Below are positions 1-8,200 of a stretch of 36,946 bases of DNA, piece after piece; position 1 is the first letter of the stretch, and each line of letters begins with the position of its first letter. Below the pieces are notes generated by a model. The model did no database searches. It had not been told where the DNA came from and worked only from the letters and a program-made list of their open reading frames with translations. This DNA comes from an uncultured Actinomycetes bacterium (lineage in GTDB: Bacteria > Actinomycetota > Acidimicrobiia > Acidimicrobiales > Microtrichaceae): positions 1 to 36,946 of the forward strand of contig CAIPVR010000262.1 of the NCBI GenBank assembly GCA_903868545.1, given 5' to 3'. The position numbers and the translations under genes were made by a program.

Positions 1-635
1 CCGGCCGGGCGATCGCCGCGGTGATGGGCTCGAGGTTCGGGCAGGGCAACTCCGTGTACCACTACGGCACCGAGCCGCAGCCGGTGGACCACGTGCCCTT
101 CGGCGCGTATCCGGTGGAAGTGGTCCGCGAGCTCGGTGGGTGGACCGAGGAGCAGCTCGTCAACGAGGACTACGAGTTCGACTACCGGCTCCGTCGCAGC
201 GGCCGCGAGCTCCTGTTCGACCCGGCGGTGGAGATCGACTGGGACTGCCGCCAGCGCGTGGGCGCGCTGTTCCGGCAGTACCGGCGCTACGGCGCGGGCA
301 AGGTGCAGACGCTGGTGCGCCACCCGGAGTCCGCGGCGGTGCGGCACCTGGCCGCACCCGCGATGGTGGCCGGTCTCGCCGCCGCCGTGCTGCTGGTGCC
401 GTTCCGTCGCACCCGTCCGTTGGCGCTGGCGCTCGCCGCCCCGTACCTGGGCATCGTGCTGGCCGGCACGGTGACCACGGTCCGGCGGGTGGAGGGTGCG
501 GACGCGAAGGTCTGGGTGGCCCCGGCGTTCGTGGCCCTGCACGTGGGTTGGGGTCTCGGCTTCTGGGAGGAGCTCTGGGCGACCTGGCGCGCCGGCGGCG
601 GCGCCCGCCCCGGGCTGGCCGCATCGGGCCGGTGA
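1..635 (+). CDS. Glycosyltransferase family 2, 3' part only
   Basis: The gene is cut by the left window edge; its frame is already open at position 3 and ends with TGA at 633-635. The visible part of about 210 residues contains the acceptor/catalytic half of a GT2 (GT-A fold) enzyme: a VPFGAYP segment, then GGWTEE...NEDYEFDYRLRRSG, where the ED pair is the usual catalytic base region, then a WDCRQRV...RQYRRYGAGK segment typical of ExoA/succinoglycan-type transferases. Two hydrophobic segments follow (AMVAGLAAAVLLVPF and the LALALAAPYLGIVLAG region), so the C-terminus is probably membrane-anchored. By family it would transfer a nucleotide-activated sugar to a lipid-linked or surface polysaccharide. 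The donor and acceptor cannot be told from this fragment. Confidence 0.8.
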   Translation, partial: GRAIAAVMGSRFGQGNSVYHYGTEPQPVDHVPFGAYPVEVVRELGGWTEEQLVNEDYEFDYRLRRSGRELLFDPAVEIDWDCRQRVGALFRQYRRYGAGKVQTLVRHPESAAVRHLAAPAMVAGLAAAVLLVPFRRTRPLALALAAPYLGIVLAGTVTTVRRVEGADAKVWVAPAFVALHVGWGLGFWEELWATWRAGGGARPGLAASGR

Positions 636-675
636 ACGTCCGGCCCCCACGGCCCGGTCCTCGGGTGTCGCGCAG

Positions 676-681
676 TACGTT
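676..681 (+). promoter_or_regulatory. Possible -10 box for tRNA-Gln
   Basis: TACGTT lies 13 nt upstream of the first base of the tRNA, which would leave a short 5' leader for RNase P. No convincing -35 was seen. Confidence 0.3.
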
Positions 682-694
682 GACGGTTGCCCGG

Positions 695-766
695 TGGCGG
701 GTAGTTCAACGGCAGAACGCCTGACTTTGGATCAGGAGAATGCAGGTTCGAATCCTGCCCCGCCAG
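695..766 (+). tRNA. tRNA-Gln (anticodon TTG)
   Basis: The cloverleaf can be read by eye. The acceptor stem is TGGCGGG (695-701) with CCCGCCA (759-765). The anticodon stem is CCTGA (720-724) with TCAGG (732-736), and the loop CTTTGGA places TTG at 727-729. The T arm contains GGTTCGAATCC. The discriminator is G766, as expected for tRNA-Gln. CCA is not encoded: base 767 is C and 768 is the A of the glmU start codon. A tRNA-Gln next to glmU-prs is also found in mycobacteria. The one-base gap to glmU means the two are almost certainly co-transcribed and separated by tRNA 3' processing. Confidence 0.95.
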
Positions 767-767
767 C

Positions 768-1865
768 ATGAACGAACCGAACCTCCCTCCGCTGTCCGCC
801 GTGGTGCTCGCCGCCGGCGAGGGCAGCCGCATGCGCTCGCAGCGGCCCAAGCCGCTGCACCTCCTGTGCGGCCGACCGATGCTGCAGTACGTGGTGGACG
901 CCGTGGCCGGCACCGACGCGGCGACGGTGGTCATCGTGGTGGGCCACAAGGGCGAGCGGGTCACGAAGAAGATGCAGGAGCACGACCACCACGTGCATCT
1001 CGAGTTCGTGGAGCAGCGCGAGCAGCGCGGCACCGGCGACGCCACGCTCGTGGGCCTGGTCGGCCTGCCCGACGACGACGAGGGCGACGTGCTGGTGCTC
1101 CCGGGCGACGCCCCGTTGCTGCGTCCGGAGACGCTCGCCGAACTGGTGGCCCACCATCGTGCGAGCGGTGCCGCCGCCACGTTGCTCACCGCCCGGATGG
1201 ACGACCCGAGCGGCTACGGCCGGGTGGTCCGCGACCCGTCGGGCCGCGTGGCCCGCGTGGTGGAGCACCGTGACGCCTCGCCCGAGGAACTCGCGGTCGA
1301 CGAGATCAACACCTCCATCTACTGCTTCCGGCGCGGGTTGCTGGCCCCGGCGCTGCGGCGGGTGGAGCCCGACAACTCCCAGGGCGAGTACTACCTGACC
1401 GACGTGGTGGAGGTGCTCGTGGGCACCGGCCATGCGGTCGAGGCCGTGGTGGCCGAGGACGGCGCCGAGACGCAGGGCGTGAACGACCGGGTGCAACTCG
1501 CCGCTGCCGAGGCCGAGCTGCGGCGGCGGACCAACGACCGGCTGCTGCGGGCCGGCGTGACGATGCTGGACCCGTCGTCGGTGTTCGTGGACACCACCGT
1601 CGAGGTGGGCGGCGACGTGACCCTGTTCCCCGGCGTCATCCTGCAGGGCTCCACCTCGGTGGGCGACGGCTCCGAGATCGGGCCCAACACCCGGCTCGTG
1701 GACACCCGGGTGGGGGAGGACTGCACGGTGGAGCAGACCACCGCCACCGCGGCCCGGATCGGCGATCGTGCCCGGGTGGGCCCCTACGCGGCCCTCGGCC
1801 CGGGGGCGGAGGTCGCTGCTGACCTCGCCACGGGGCCGTTCTACACTTCCGACGTCACCGGCTGA
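768..1865 (+). CDS. glmU: GlmU-like protein lacking the acetyltransferase active site
   Basis: The N-terminal domain (residues about 9-230) is a normal UDP-GlcNAc pyrophosphorylase. It has the AAGEGSRMRSQRPKPL nucleotide loop (15-30), GTGDA (88-92) and PGDAPLL (112-118), and should make UDP-GlcNAc from GlcNAc-1-P and UTP for peptidoglycan. The left-handed beta-helix starts near residue 260 but the protein stops at 365, against about 456 in E. coli. It ends in the coil before the one carrying E. coli His363, and the RPGAEL arginine (Arg333) is Gly here (LGPGAEV). The missing part also includes the Tyr366, Asn386 and Lys392 equivalents. No continuation was found in the other frames, so this looks like a real shorter protein. 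The ATG at 768 fits the family N-terminus; no Shine-Dalgarno exists because tRNA sequence precedes it. GlcN-1-P acetylation must come from elsewhere, or the gene is degenerating. Confidence 0.88.
   Translation: MNEPNLPPLSAVVLAAGEGSRMRSQRPKPLHLLCGRPMLQYVVDAVAGTDAATVVIVVGHKGERVTKKMQEHDHHVHLEFVEQREQRGTGDATLVGLVGLPDDDEGDVLVLPGDAPLLRPETLAELVAHHRASGAAATLLTARMDDPSGYGRVVRDPSGRVARVVEHRDASPEELAVDEINTSIYCFRRGLLAPALRRVEPDNSQGEYYLTDVVEVLVGTGHAVEAVVAEDGAETQGVNDRVQLAAAEAELRRRTNDRLLRAGVTMLDPSSVFVDTTVEVGGDVTLFPGVILQGSTSVGDGSEIGPNTRLVDTRVGEDCTVEQTTATAARIGDRARVGPYAALGPGAEVAADLATGPFYTSDVTG
1842..1847 (+). promoter_or_regulatory. Possible -10 box for prs inside the end of glmU
   Basis: TACACT lies within the last codons of glmU, 55 nt upstream of the prs GTG. 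It could give a short leader carrying the prs Shine-Dalgarno. Evidence is the motif alone. Confidence 0.25.
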
Positions 1866-1902
1866 ACGGCCGGTTCGGGGCGCTCGGGGAGGCCGGCACA
1901 TC

Positions 1903-2886
1903 GTGGAACTCGTCACCAAGAAGCGGCTCATGCTCGTCGCCGGCCGGGTCAACCGGGAGCTGGCCGAGGAGGTGGCCGAACGACTCGGCATCGCCCTCGG
2001 CCCGGTGCAGGTGGCGGAGTTCGCCAACGGCGAGCTCCACTGCAAGTTCGGTGAGTCGATCCGGGGCGCCGACCTGTTCATCTTCCAGAGCCACTGCTCC
2101 ACCGCGGACATGTCGGTGAACGACGCGTTGATGGAGCAGCTGATCATGGTCGACGCCGCGAAGCGCGCCTCGGCGAAGCGCATCACGGTGATCGCGCCCT
2201 TCTACGGCTACGGCCGCCAGGACCGGAAGGCAGAGGGCCGGGAGCCCATCACCGCCAAGCTGCTCGCCAACATGTTCGAGGTGGCCGGCGCGAAGCGCAT
2301 CGTGTCGGTCGACCTGCACTCCGGCCAGATCCAGGGCTTCTTCGACGGACCGGTCGACCACCTCACCGCGAAGCCGGTGCTGGTGGAGTGGATGGCGAAC
2401 AACCTGCCCGACGACCTCGTGGTGGTGTCGCCCGACGCCGGCCGGGTGAAGGTGGCCGAGCGCTACGCCAACAGCCTCCACGCGGATCTGGCCATCGTGC
2501 ACAAGCGCCGGGTGAAGGGCGTGAAGAACCAGGTCGAGGCCAAGGAGGTGGTGGGTGAGGTCGACGGCCGCACCTGCGTGCTGATCGACGACATGATCGA
2601 CACCGCGGGCACCATCGTGGCCGCGGCGGAGCAGCTCGCCGAGCGGGGCGCGAGCGCCGTCTACTGCGCGGCCACCCACGGCGTGTTCTCCGGCCCGGCG
2701 ATCGACCGGCTGAAGAACTCGGTGCTCGAGAAGATCGTGATCACCAACACCCTGCCGCTGCCGCCCGAGAAGCGCATCGACAAGATCGAGGTGCTCTCGG
2801 CGGCGGGCATCATCGCCGACGCCATCGACGCCGTGTTCGAGGACACGAGCGTGTCGGAGATCTTCGACGGCCAGAACCAGCACTGA
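1903..2886 (+). CDS. prs: Ribose-phosphate pyrophosphokinase (PRPP synthetase)
   Basis: Makes PRPP from ribose 5-phosphate and ATP for nucleotide, histidine, tryptophan and NAD synthesis; cytosolic. Family signatures are clear: EFANGE near the N-terminus, the APFYGYGRQDRKAEGREPI flexible-loop region, VDLHSGQIQGFFDGPVDH, VVSPDAGRVKVAE and the PRPP-binding loop CVLIDDMIDTAGTI, with ITNTLPLP near the C-terminus. The length (327 aa) matches class I enzymes. GTG 1903 was chosen because a GGGGAGG-like Shine-Dalgarno lies at about 1886-1892 and the homology starts there; the longer open frame reaching back into glmU is not family-like. It follows glmU by 37 nt in the conserved glmU-prs arrangement. 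Confidence 0.95.
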   Translation: MELVTKKRLMLVAGRVNRELAEEVAERLGIALGPVQVAEFANGELHCKFGESIRGADLFIFQSHCSTADMSVNDALMEQLIMVDAAKRASAKRITVIAPFYGYGRQDRKAEGREPITAKLLANMFEVAGAKRIVSVDLHSGQIQGFFDGPVDHLTAKPVLVEWMANNLPDDLVVVSPDAGRVKVAERYANSLHADLAIVHKRRVKGVKNQVEAKEVVGEVDGRTCVLIDDMIDTAGTIVAAAEQLAERGASAVYCAATHGVFSGPAIDRLKNSVLEKIVITNTLPLPPEKRIDKIEVLSAAGIIADAIDAVFEDTSVSEIFDGQNQH

Positions 2887-2943
2887 GCCCCCGGCACGTG
2901 CGGCCCGCCCCGGCCCCGCTGGCGGTCGCGGGGTCGCCGTCGG

Positions 2944-2949
2944 TAGCAT
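2944..2949 (+). promoter_or_regulatory. Possible -10 box for rplY
   Basis: TAGCAT in a CGGTAGCATT context, matching the GGTAG-type elements before other genes here. It would leave a leader of roughly 65 nt ending in an AGGAG ribosome-binding site (3009-3013). The leader holds a GC-rich CCCC/GGGG pairing segment with no recognised regulatory fold. Confidence 0.4.
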
Positions 2950-3019
2950 TGCCGGTCGCCCGGATCGGCCCCGAGGGGTCCGCCGGTCGACGCCGATCGC
3001 CACACCCAGGAGTCCTGTC

Positions 3020-3658
3020 ATGTCCGAGGTCACCCTCACCGCCGAGACCGGCCGGGAGCACGGCACCCGACCGTCACGCCGGATCCGCCGCGAGGGCCGC
3101 GTGCCCGGCGTGGTCTACGGCGCCGGCGAGGAGGCCGTCACCCTCTCGGTCGACCGCAAGGAGCTCCGCCGGGTCCTCTCCACCGATGCCGGGGTGAACG
3201 CCCTGATCACGCTGCAGGTCGACGGCGAGTCGCACCTCACCGTGGTGCGCGAGCTGCAGCGCCACCCCGTGCGCCGCGAGGTCACCCACGTGGACTTCCT
3301 GAAGGTGGACCCCACCGCCCCGATCGAGGTGGAGGTCCCGATCCGGCTCGTGGGTGAGGCCCGCCAGGTGAGCACCAGCGGTGGCATCACCGAGCAGCGG
3401 ATCACCGTGCTCAAGGTGCTGGTGCGCCCCGACGCCATCCCCGACTCGATCGAGGTCGACATCACCGACATGACCCTCGACCGCTCGATCCTCGTGGGCG
3501 ACCTCACGCTCCCCGACGGTGTCACGTCCACCACCAACCCCCAGCAGGCGGTGGTGACCGCCGAGCTCACCCGCGCCGCGGTCCGTGCCGGCTCGCAGGA
3601 CGAGGAGGGCGAGGCCGGCGGCGACGAGGGCGGCGGCGAGGCCGGCGCCGACGAGTGA
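3020..3658 (+). CDS. rplY: 50S ribosomal protein L25 / general stress protein Ctc
   Basis: The N-terminal half (residues about 1-95) is the L25 5S-rRNA-binding domain, recognisable from EHGTRPSRRIRREGRVPGVVYG and HLTVVRELQRHPVRREVTHVDFLKVD. The C-terminal half is the TL5/Ctc beta domain (VEVPIRLVGEARQV through TSTTNPQQAVVT). The 212-aa length is typical of the long CTC form. It ends in an acidic Gly/Glu tail (about residues 190-212) like actinobacterial CTC proteins. ATG 3020 is preceded by AGGAG at suitable spacing. It sits directly before pth, as in many actinobacteria, so the two are likely co-transcribed. Confidence 0.94.
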   Translation: MSEVTLTAETGREHGTRPSRRIRREGRVPGVVYGAGEEAVTLSVDRKELRRVLSTDAGVNALITLQVDGESHLTVVRELQRHPVRREVTHVDFLKVDPTAPIEVEVPIRLVGEARQVSTSGGITEQRITVLKVLVRPDAIPDSIEVDITDMTLDRSILVGDLTLPDGVTSTTNPQQAVVTAELTRAAVRAGSQDEEGEAGGDEGGGEAGADE

Positions 3659-3674
3659 CCCGGGTGCCGGCCCG

Positions 3675-4256
3675 GTGACCGACGTCCTCGTCGTGGGCCT
3701 GGGCAACCCCGGGGACCGCTACGCGGGCACGCGCCACAACGTCGGAGCCGACGTGGTGGAGCTCCTGGCCCGTCGTCACGACGGCCGGTTGCGGCCCGAC
3801 CCGAAGGTCCACGCCTCGGTGGCCGACGTACGCATCGCGGGGCGTCGGGTGACCCTCGCCGTGCCCCTCACGTACATGAACGACTCCGGCCAGGCCGCGA
3901 GCGCCCTCCTGCGCCGGGCGGGCACGGATGCCGCCGACATGGTGGTGGTGCACGACGAACTGGATCTCGAACCCGGCCGCGTGAAGGTGAAGGAGGGTGG
4001 CGGCCTCGCCGGCCACAACGGGCTGCGTTCGCTGCAGGCCCACCTCCACACCTCGGACTTCCTGCGCGTGCGCCTGGGTGTGGGCAAGCCGCCCGGCGGC
4101 GGCGCGAAGGGAGCGGACTGGGTGCTCAGCAAGGTGCCGGCCCGGGTGCGCGGAGAACTCGATGTCATGGTCGAGCGGGCGGCCGACGCGGTGGAACTGC
4201 TCGTGACCGAGGGCGCTGCGGCCGCGATGCAGCGGGTGAACGCCGCCCCGGCCTGA
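3675..4256 (+). CDS. pth: Peptidyl-tRNA hydrolase
   Basis: Frees tRNA from peptidyl-tRNAs released by stalled ribosomes. Diagnostic parts are VVGLGNPGDRYAGTRHNVG near the N-terminus, with the catalytic His in RHNVG; PLTYMNDSGQA (substrate-binding Asn); VVHDELDLEPGRVKVKEGGGLAGHNGL (catalytic Asp and second Asn); and FLRVRLGVGKP. The length of 193 aa is normal. GTG 3675 was chosen because homology starts at once (TDVLVVGLGNPG); a longer frame back into rplY is low-complexity. There is no obvious Shine-Dalgarno in the 16-nt gap after rplY, so translation may depend on coupling. Confidence 0.95.
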   Translation: MTDVLVVGLGNPGDRYAGTRHNVGADVVELLARRHDGRLRPDPKVHASVADVRIAGRRVTLAVPLTYMNDSGQAASALLRRAGTDAADMVVVHDELDLEPGRVKVKEGGGLAGHNGLRSLQAHLHTSDFLRVRLGVGKPPGGGAKGADWVLSKVPARVRGELDVMVERAADAVELLVTEGAAAAMQRVNAAPA

Positions 4257-4260
4257 GATC

Positions 4261-4285
4261 GGGGCCGTCGGTCGGTGCGGGCCCC
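4261..4285. terminator. Possible bidirectional terminator between pth and the DMT exporter gene
   Basis: GGGGCC (4261-4266) can pair with GGCCCC (4280-4285) across a 13-nt loop in the 32-nt convergent gap. There is no T-tract on either side, so the call is weak. Confidence 0.3.
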
Positions 4286-4288
4286 GGG

Positions 4289-5149
4289 TCAGCCCGCGGC
4301 GATGGCGGCCACCGCGCCGGCGGCGAGCGCGAGGCCCCACAACTGGTGGCGGGCCAACCGTTCGTTCAGCACCAGACGTGCCAGCACGACCGTGGACGCG
4401 GGGTACATCGCCCCGATCACCCCCACGAGGGCGAGCAGCCCTTCGCGGGTGGCGACGAGGAACAGTGCGTTGGCGGCCACGTCGAAGCACCCCCCGAACA
4501 TCGCGGCGCGGAGCCCGGAGGCGGTGAACCGGCCCGGCCGCAGCGCGATCGCCGTGACCGCCACGACCACCGCCGCCGTGGTGCGGGCCGACACCAGGGG
4601 CCACATGCCCGAGCCGTCGGCGCTCCGCGAGAGGAGCACGAAGAAGCCGCCGAAGCCCACGCCGGCCGCGGTGGCGGCCGCGAGGACCCACCGCCGACGG
4701 TGTCCGGCCGGTTCCGGCGACAACTCCCCGTCGCCCACCTCGTCGCCGGGCTCCCGGGCGATGAGGGCGATGGCGGGCAGTGCCACCAGCGCGCCCAGCA
4801 GTGCCACCGTGGACGGCCGTTCCCCGGTCAACAGGCCGAAGCCCATGGGCACCAGCGCCGACATCACCGCGCTGAGCGGCGCGACCACGCTCATCTTCCC
4901 CTCGGCCAGCGCCCAGTAGAAGAGGACGAGGCCGGCCGCGCCCGAGACGCCCGCCGCCGCGCCCACCGCCAGGTCGGCGCCCGCCGCGTCGCCGCCGGCG
5001 ACGAGGGCCAGGCCCACGAGCAGGACGAGCCCGGCGACCTGGGCGGTGAGGGCGGCGAGGACCGCCGGCATGCGCCGGGCCGAGAGTCCGCCCAGGAAGT
5101 CGCCCACCCCGAACGACAGCGCGGAGACCGCGGCGAGGAGGGCGCCCAT
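4289..5149 (-). CDS. EamA/DMT-family membrane transporter
   Basis: A 286-aa, very hydrophobic protein with about ten transmembrane segments in two EamA-type halves. The first half starts MGALLAAVSALSFGVGDFLGGLSARR and includes LVLFYWALAEGKMSVVAPLSAVMSALVP, the usual EamA pattern around helices 3-4. The second half includes NALFLVATREGLLALVGVIGAMYP and LNERLARHQLWG, the usual end of the repeat. Members export amino acids, metabolites or drugs; the substrate cannot be predicted. The start at 5149 has a GGGAGG Shine-Dalgarno about 8 nt upstream. The gene diverges from mfd across a 91-nt region and converges on pth. It is an insertion relative to the mycobacterial order. Confidence 0.85.
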   Translation of the reverse strand: MGALLAAVSALSFGVGDFLGGLSARRMPAVLAALTAQVAGLVLLVGLALVAGGDAAGADLAVGAAAGVSGAAGLVLFYWALAEGKMSVVAPLSAVMSALVPMGFGLLTGERPSTVALLGALVALPAIALIAREPGDEVGDGELSPEPAGHRRRWVLAAATAAGVGFGGFFVLLSRSADGSGMWPLVSARTTAAVVVAVTAIALRPGRFTASGLRAAMFGGCFDVAANALFLVATREGLLALVGVIGAMYPASTVVLARLVLNERLARHQLWGLALAAGAVAAIAAG

Positions 5150-5225
5150 CGCCGCACCCTCCCACGGCGCCGGGGGGCGGGACGAACCGCACCGCTCCGA
5201 CGTCGGCGGCGCCCCGGCCAGCGGG

Positions 5226-5231
5226 TAGGTT
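5226..5231 (+). promoter_or_regulatory. -10 box, leaderless mfd promoter
   Basis: TAGGTT in GGGTAGGTTCG, 9 nt before the mfd ATG, with no Shine-Dalgarno between; transcription would begin at or next to the start codon. Confidence 0.6.
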
Positions 5232-5240
5232 CGCCGGGCC

Positions 5241-8200
5241 ATGTGCCCCGCCCCCCACCGCGACCCCGCCGCCGGCGCGCCCGCCGCTCCGCTCGCGCCG
5301 GTGGTCGTGGCCCTCCGCGACGACCCGGGCCTGCAGGGTGTGCTGGGGCGGCCGTCGGAGTCCCTCGTGGTGCCCGAGGTGGCGCGTGCCGCTGCGCTCG
5401 CCACCCTCGCGGACCTGTCGCGTCGCCGGCCGCTGGTGGTGGCGGTCCCGGGGGCCCAGGACGCCGACCGCCTCGCCGGCGACCTCGCCGCGTTCCTGCC
5501 CCCGGCGACGGTGGAGCTGTTCCCGGCCTGGGAGACGTTGCCCTTCGAGCGCGTGAGCCCGTCGGTCGAGACGATGGGCCGTCGCCTCCGGGTGCTGTGG
5601 CGCCTGCGCACCGGCGACCCGTCGCTGGGCGTCGTGGTGGTGCCGGCCCGGGCGCTCGTCCAACGGCTCGGACCCCACGTGGAGGAGGTCGAGCCCGTGG
5701 TCGTGCGTCCGGGCGACCGGGTGGACCTCCACGAACTCGTGGAACGGCTGGTGCTCGGCGGCTACCGCCGCGAGTACCAGGTGGAGCACCGGGGCGAGGT
5801 GGCCGTCCGCGGCTCCATCGTGGACGTGTTCCCCTCCACGGCGGACGCCCCCGTGCGCATCGACCTGTGGGGCGACGAGGTGGACCGTCTCGCCGAGTTC
5901 TCGGTGGCCGACCAGCGCACCACCGACGACGTCGACGAGGTGGCGGTGTTCCCGGCACGGGAGCTGCTCCCCACCGACGAGGTTCGTGAGCGGGCCGAAC
6001 GGCTCCTGGCGACGGCGCCGTGGGGGCGCGAGCAGTGGCAGCGGCTCGCCGACGGCGAGGTGTTCGAGGGCATGGAGGCCTGGCTGCCGTGGCTGGTGGC
6101 CCGCCCCGACCGCGACCCGGGAGCGGCCGAGCACGCCGTGGTGGACCTCGTGCCCGACGACGGCCAGATCGTGCTGGTGGACCCCCGCCGCCTGCGGGAC
6201 CGGACCCTCGACATCCTGGCCGAGGAGGTGGACCTCGCCGCGAGCCTGTCGCGTACGTGGGGCCTCGCCGACGCCGTGGAGCTGCCCCGCCTCCACGTGG
6301 ACTTCGACCGGGTGCTCGCCCGCACCGGCGCGCCGGCGCGGCCGCTGCTGTCGGTACCGGACACGCCCGACACCCCCGCCGTGGCCGCCTCCGGCTGGCC
6401 CCCTGCCGTCGGCGGCAGCGACGCCCTGCTGGCCCAGCTGCGGTCGGTGGCGGCCGCCGGCGACCGGGTGGTGGTGTGCGCGGACGGTGCCGGGTCGGCC
6501 GGACGCCTGGTGAACCTGCTCGACGAGCACGGGATCGGCTCCACGATCCGCCCGCCGGAGGACCTCGCCGACGCCACCGGCCGGCCCCGACCCGGGGTGT
6601 CGGTCGTGGTCGCGACGCTCGACCGCGGCTGCGTCCTCCCCGCCGTCGGCGCGGCCGTGCTCACCGAGGCCGACCTCACCGGCCGCCGCCGTACCCACCG
6701 TGCGCCCCGCCGCCCCCGTCACGACGCGCAGCGGTTCTTCGAGGACCTGAAGGTGGGTGACTACGTGGTGCACCACCACCACGGCGTGGCCCGCTTCGGG
6801 GGCATGGTCACCCGGTCGATCGGCGGCGCGGAACGCGACTACCTCCTCCTCGAGTACCGCGGCGACGACCGCCTGTACGTGCCGTCGGACCAGATCGACG
6901 CGGTGCGGCTCTACTCCGGCGGGGAGACCCCCGGCCTCAACCGGATGGGTGGCGCCGACTTCGCGCGCACGAAGGCCAAGGTCCGCTCGGCGGTGGCCGA
7001 GATCGCCCAGGAACTGGTGGTGCTGTACCAGCGCCGCCTGCAGGCCCCCGGCCACGCGTTCGCGGAGGACACGCCCTGGCAGCGGGAACTCGAGGCCGCG
7101 TTCCCGTTCCAGGAGACGCCCGACCAGCTGCTGGCCGTCGCGGACGTGAAGGCCGACATGGAGCGCACCGTGCCGATGGACCGCCTGGTGTGCGGCGACG
7201 TGGGCTTCGGGAAGACCGAGGTGGCCGTACGCGCCGTGTTCAAGGCGGTGCAGGACGGCTACCAGGCCGCGGTGCTGGTGCCCACCACACTGCTCGCGCA
7301 GCAGCACTTCCAGACCTTCGCCGAACGCTTCGCCGGGTTCCCCGTGCGGGTGGAGGTCCTCAGCCGGTTCCTGTCCGCCGGTGAGGCCAGGAAGGTGGCC
7401 CAGGGCCTCGCCGACGGCGAGGTGGACGTGGTGATCGGCACCCACCGGCTGCTCTCGGGGGACGTGACCTTCCGGAAGCTCGGCCTGCTGGTGGTCGACG
7501 AGGAGCAGCGCTTCGGCGTGTCGCACAAGGAGGCGATCAAGCAGTTCAAGGCCGACGTCGACGTCCTCACCCTCACCGCCACGCCCATCCCCCGCACGCT
7601 GGAGATGAGCCTCACGGGTATCCGCGACCTGTCCCTCCTGAACACGCCACCCGCAGCCCGCCAACCGATCCTCACCTACGTCGGCGAGTACGACGAGCGG
7701 GCGGTGGGCGAGTCGATCCGCCGCGAGCTGCTGCGCGAGGGCCAGGTCTTCTACGTGCACAACCGTGTGCGCGACATCCACGAGCAGGCCGAACGGATCC
7801 GCGAACTCGTGCCGGAGGCGCGCGTGGCGGTGGCGCACGGCCAGATGGACGAGGGCAGCCTCGAACAGGTGGTGGTGGACTTCTGGGAGGGCGCCTACGA
7901 CGTGCTGGTCTGCACCACGATCATCGAGTCGGGGATCGACATGCCGACCGTGAACACGCTGGTCGTGGAACGGGCCGACCTCCTCGGCCTCGGGCAGCTG
8001 CACCAGCTGCGGGGCCGGGTGGGTCGCGCCGGGCAGCGGGCCTACGCGTACCTCTTCTTCCCGCCGGACCGGCAGCTCTCCGAGGAGGCCTACGAACGCC
8101 TGAAGACGATCGGCGAGACCACCGAACTGGGCTCGGGGTTCCGTATCGCGATGCGCGACCTCGAGATCCGCGGGGCGGGCAACCTGCTCGGCACCGGCCA

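Noticed and set aside
1768-1902. N-terminal extension of prs overlapping glmU
   Set aside because: It is in a different frame from glmU, Arg/Ser/Pro-rich, and has no counterpart in PRPP synthetases; GTG 1903 has a Shine-Dalgarno.
1800-1905. Frameshift hiding the rest of the GlmU beta-helix
   Set aside because: Neither other frame encodes the expected HLTY or NYDG-type motifs before prs starts, and there is not enough space.
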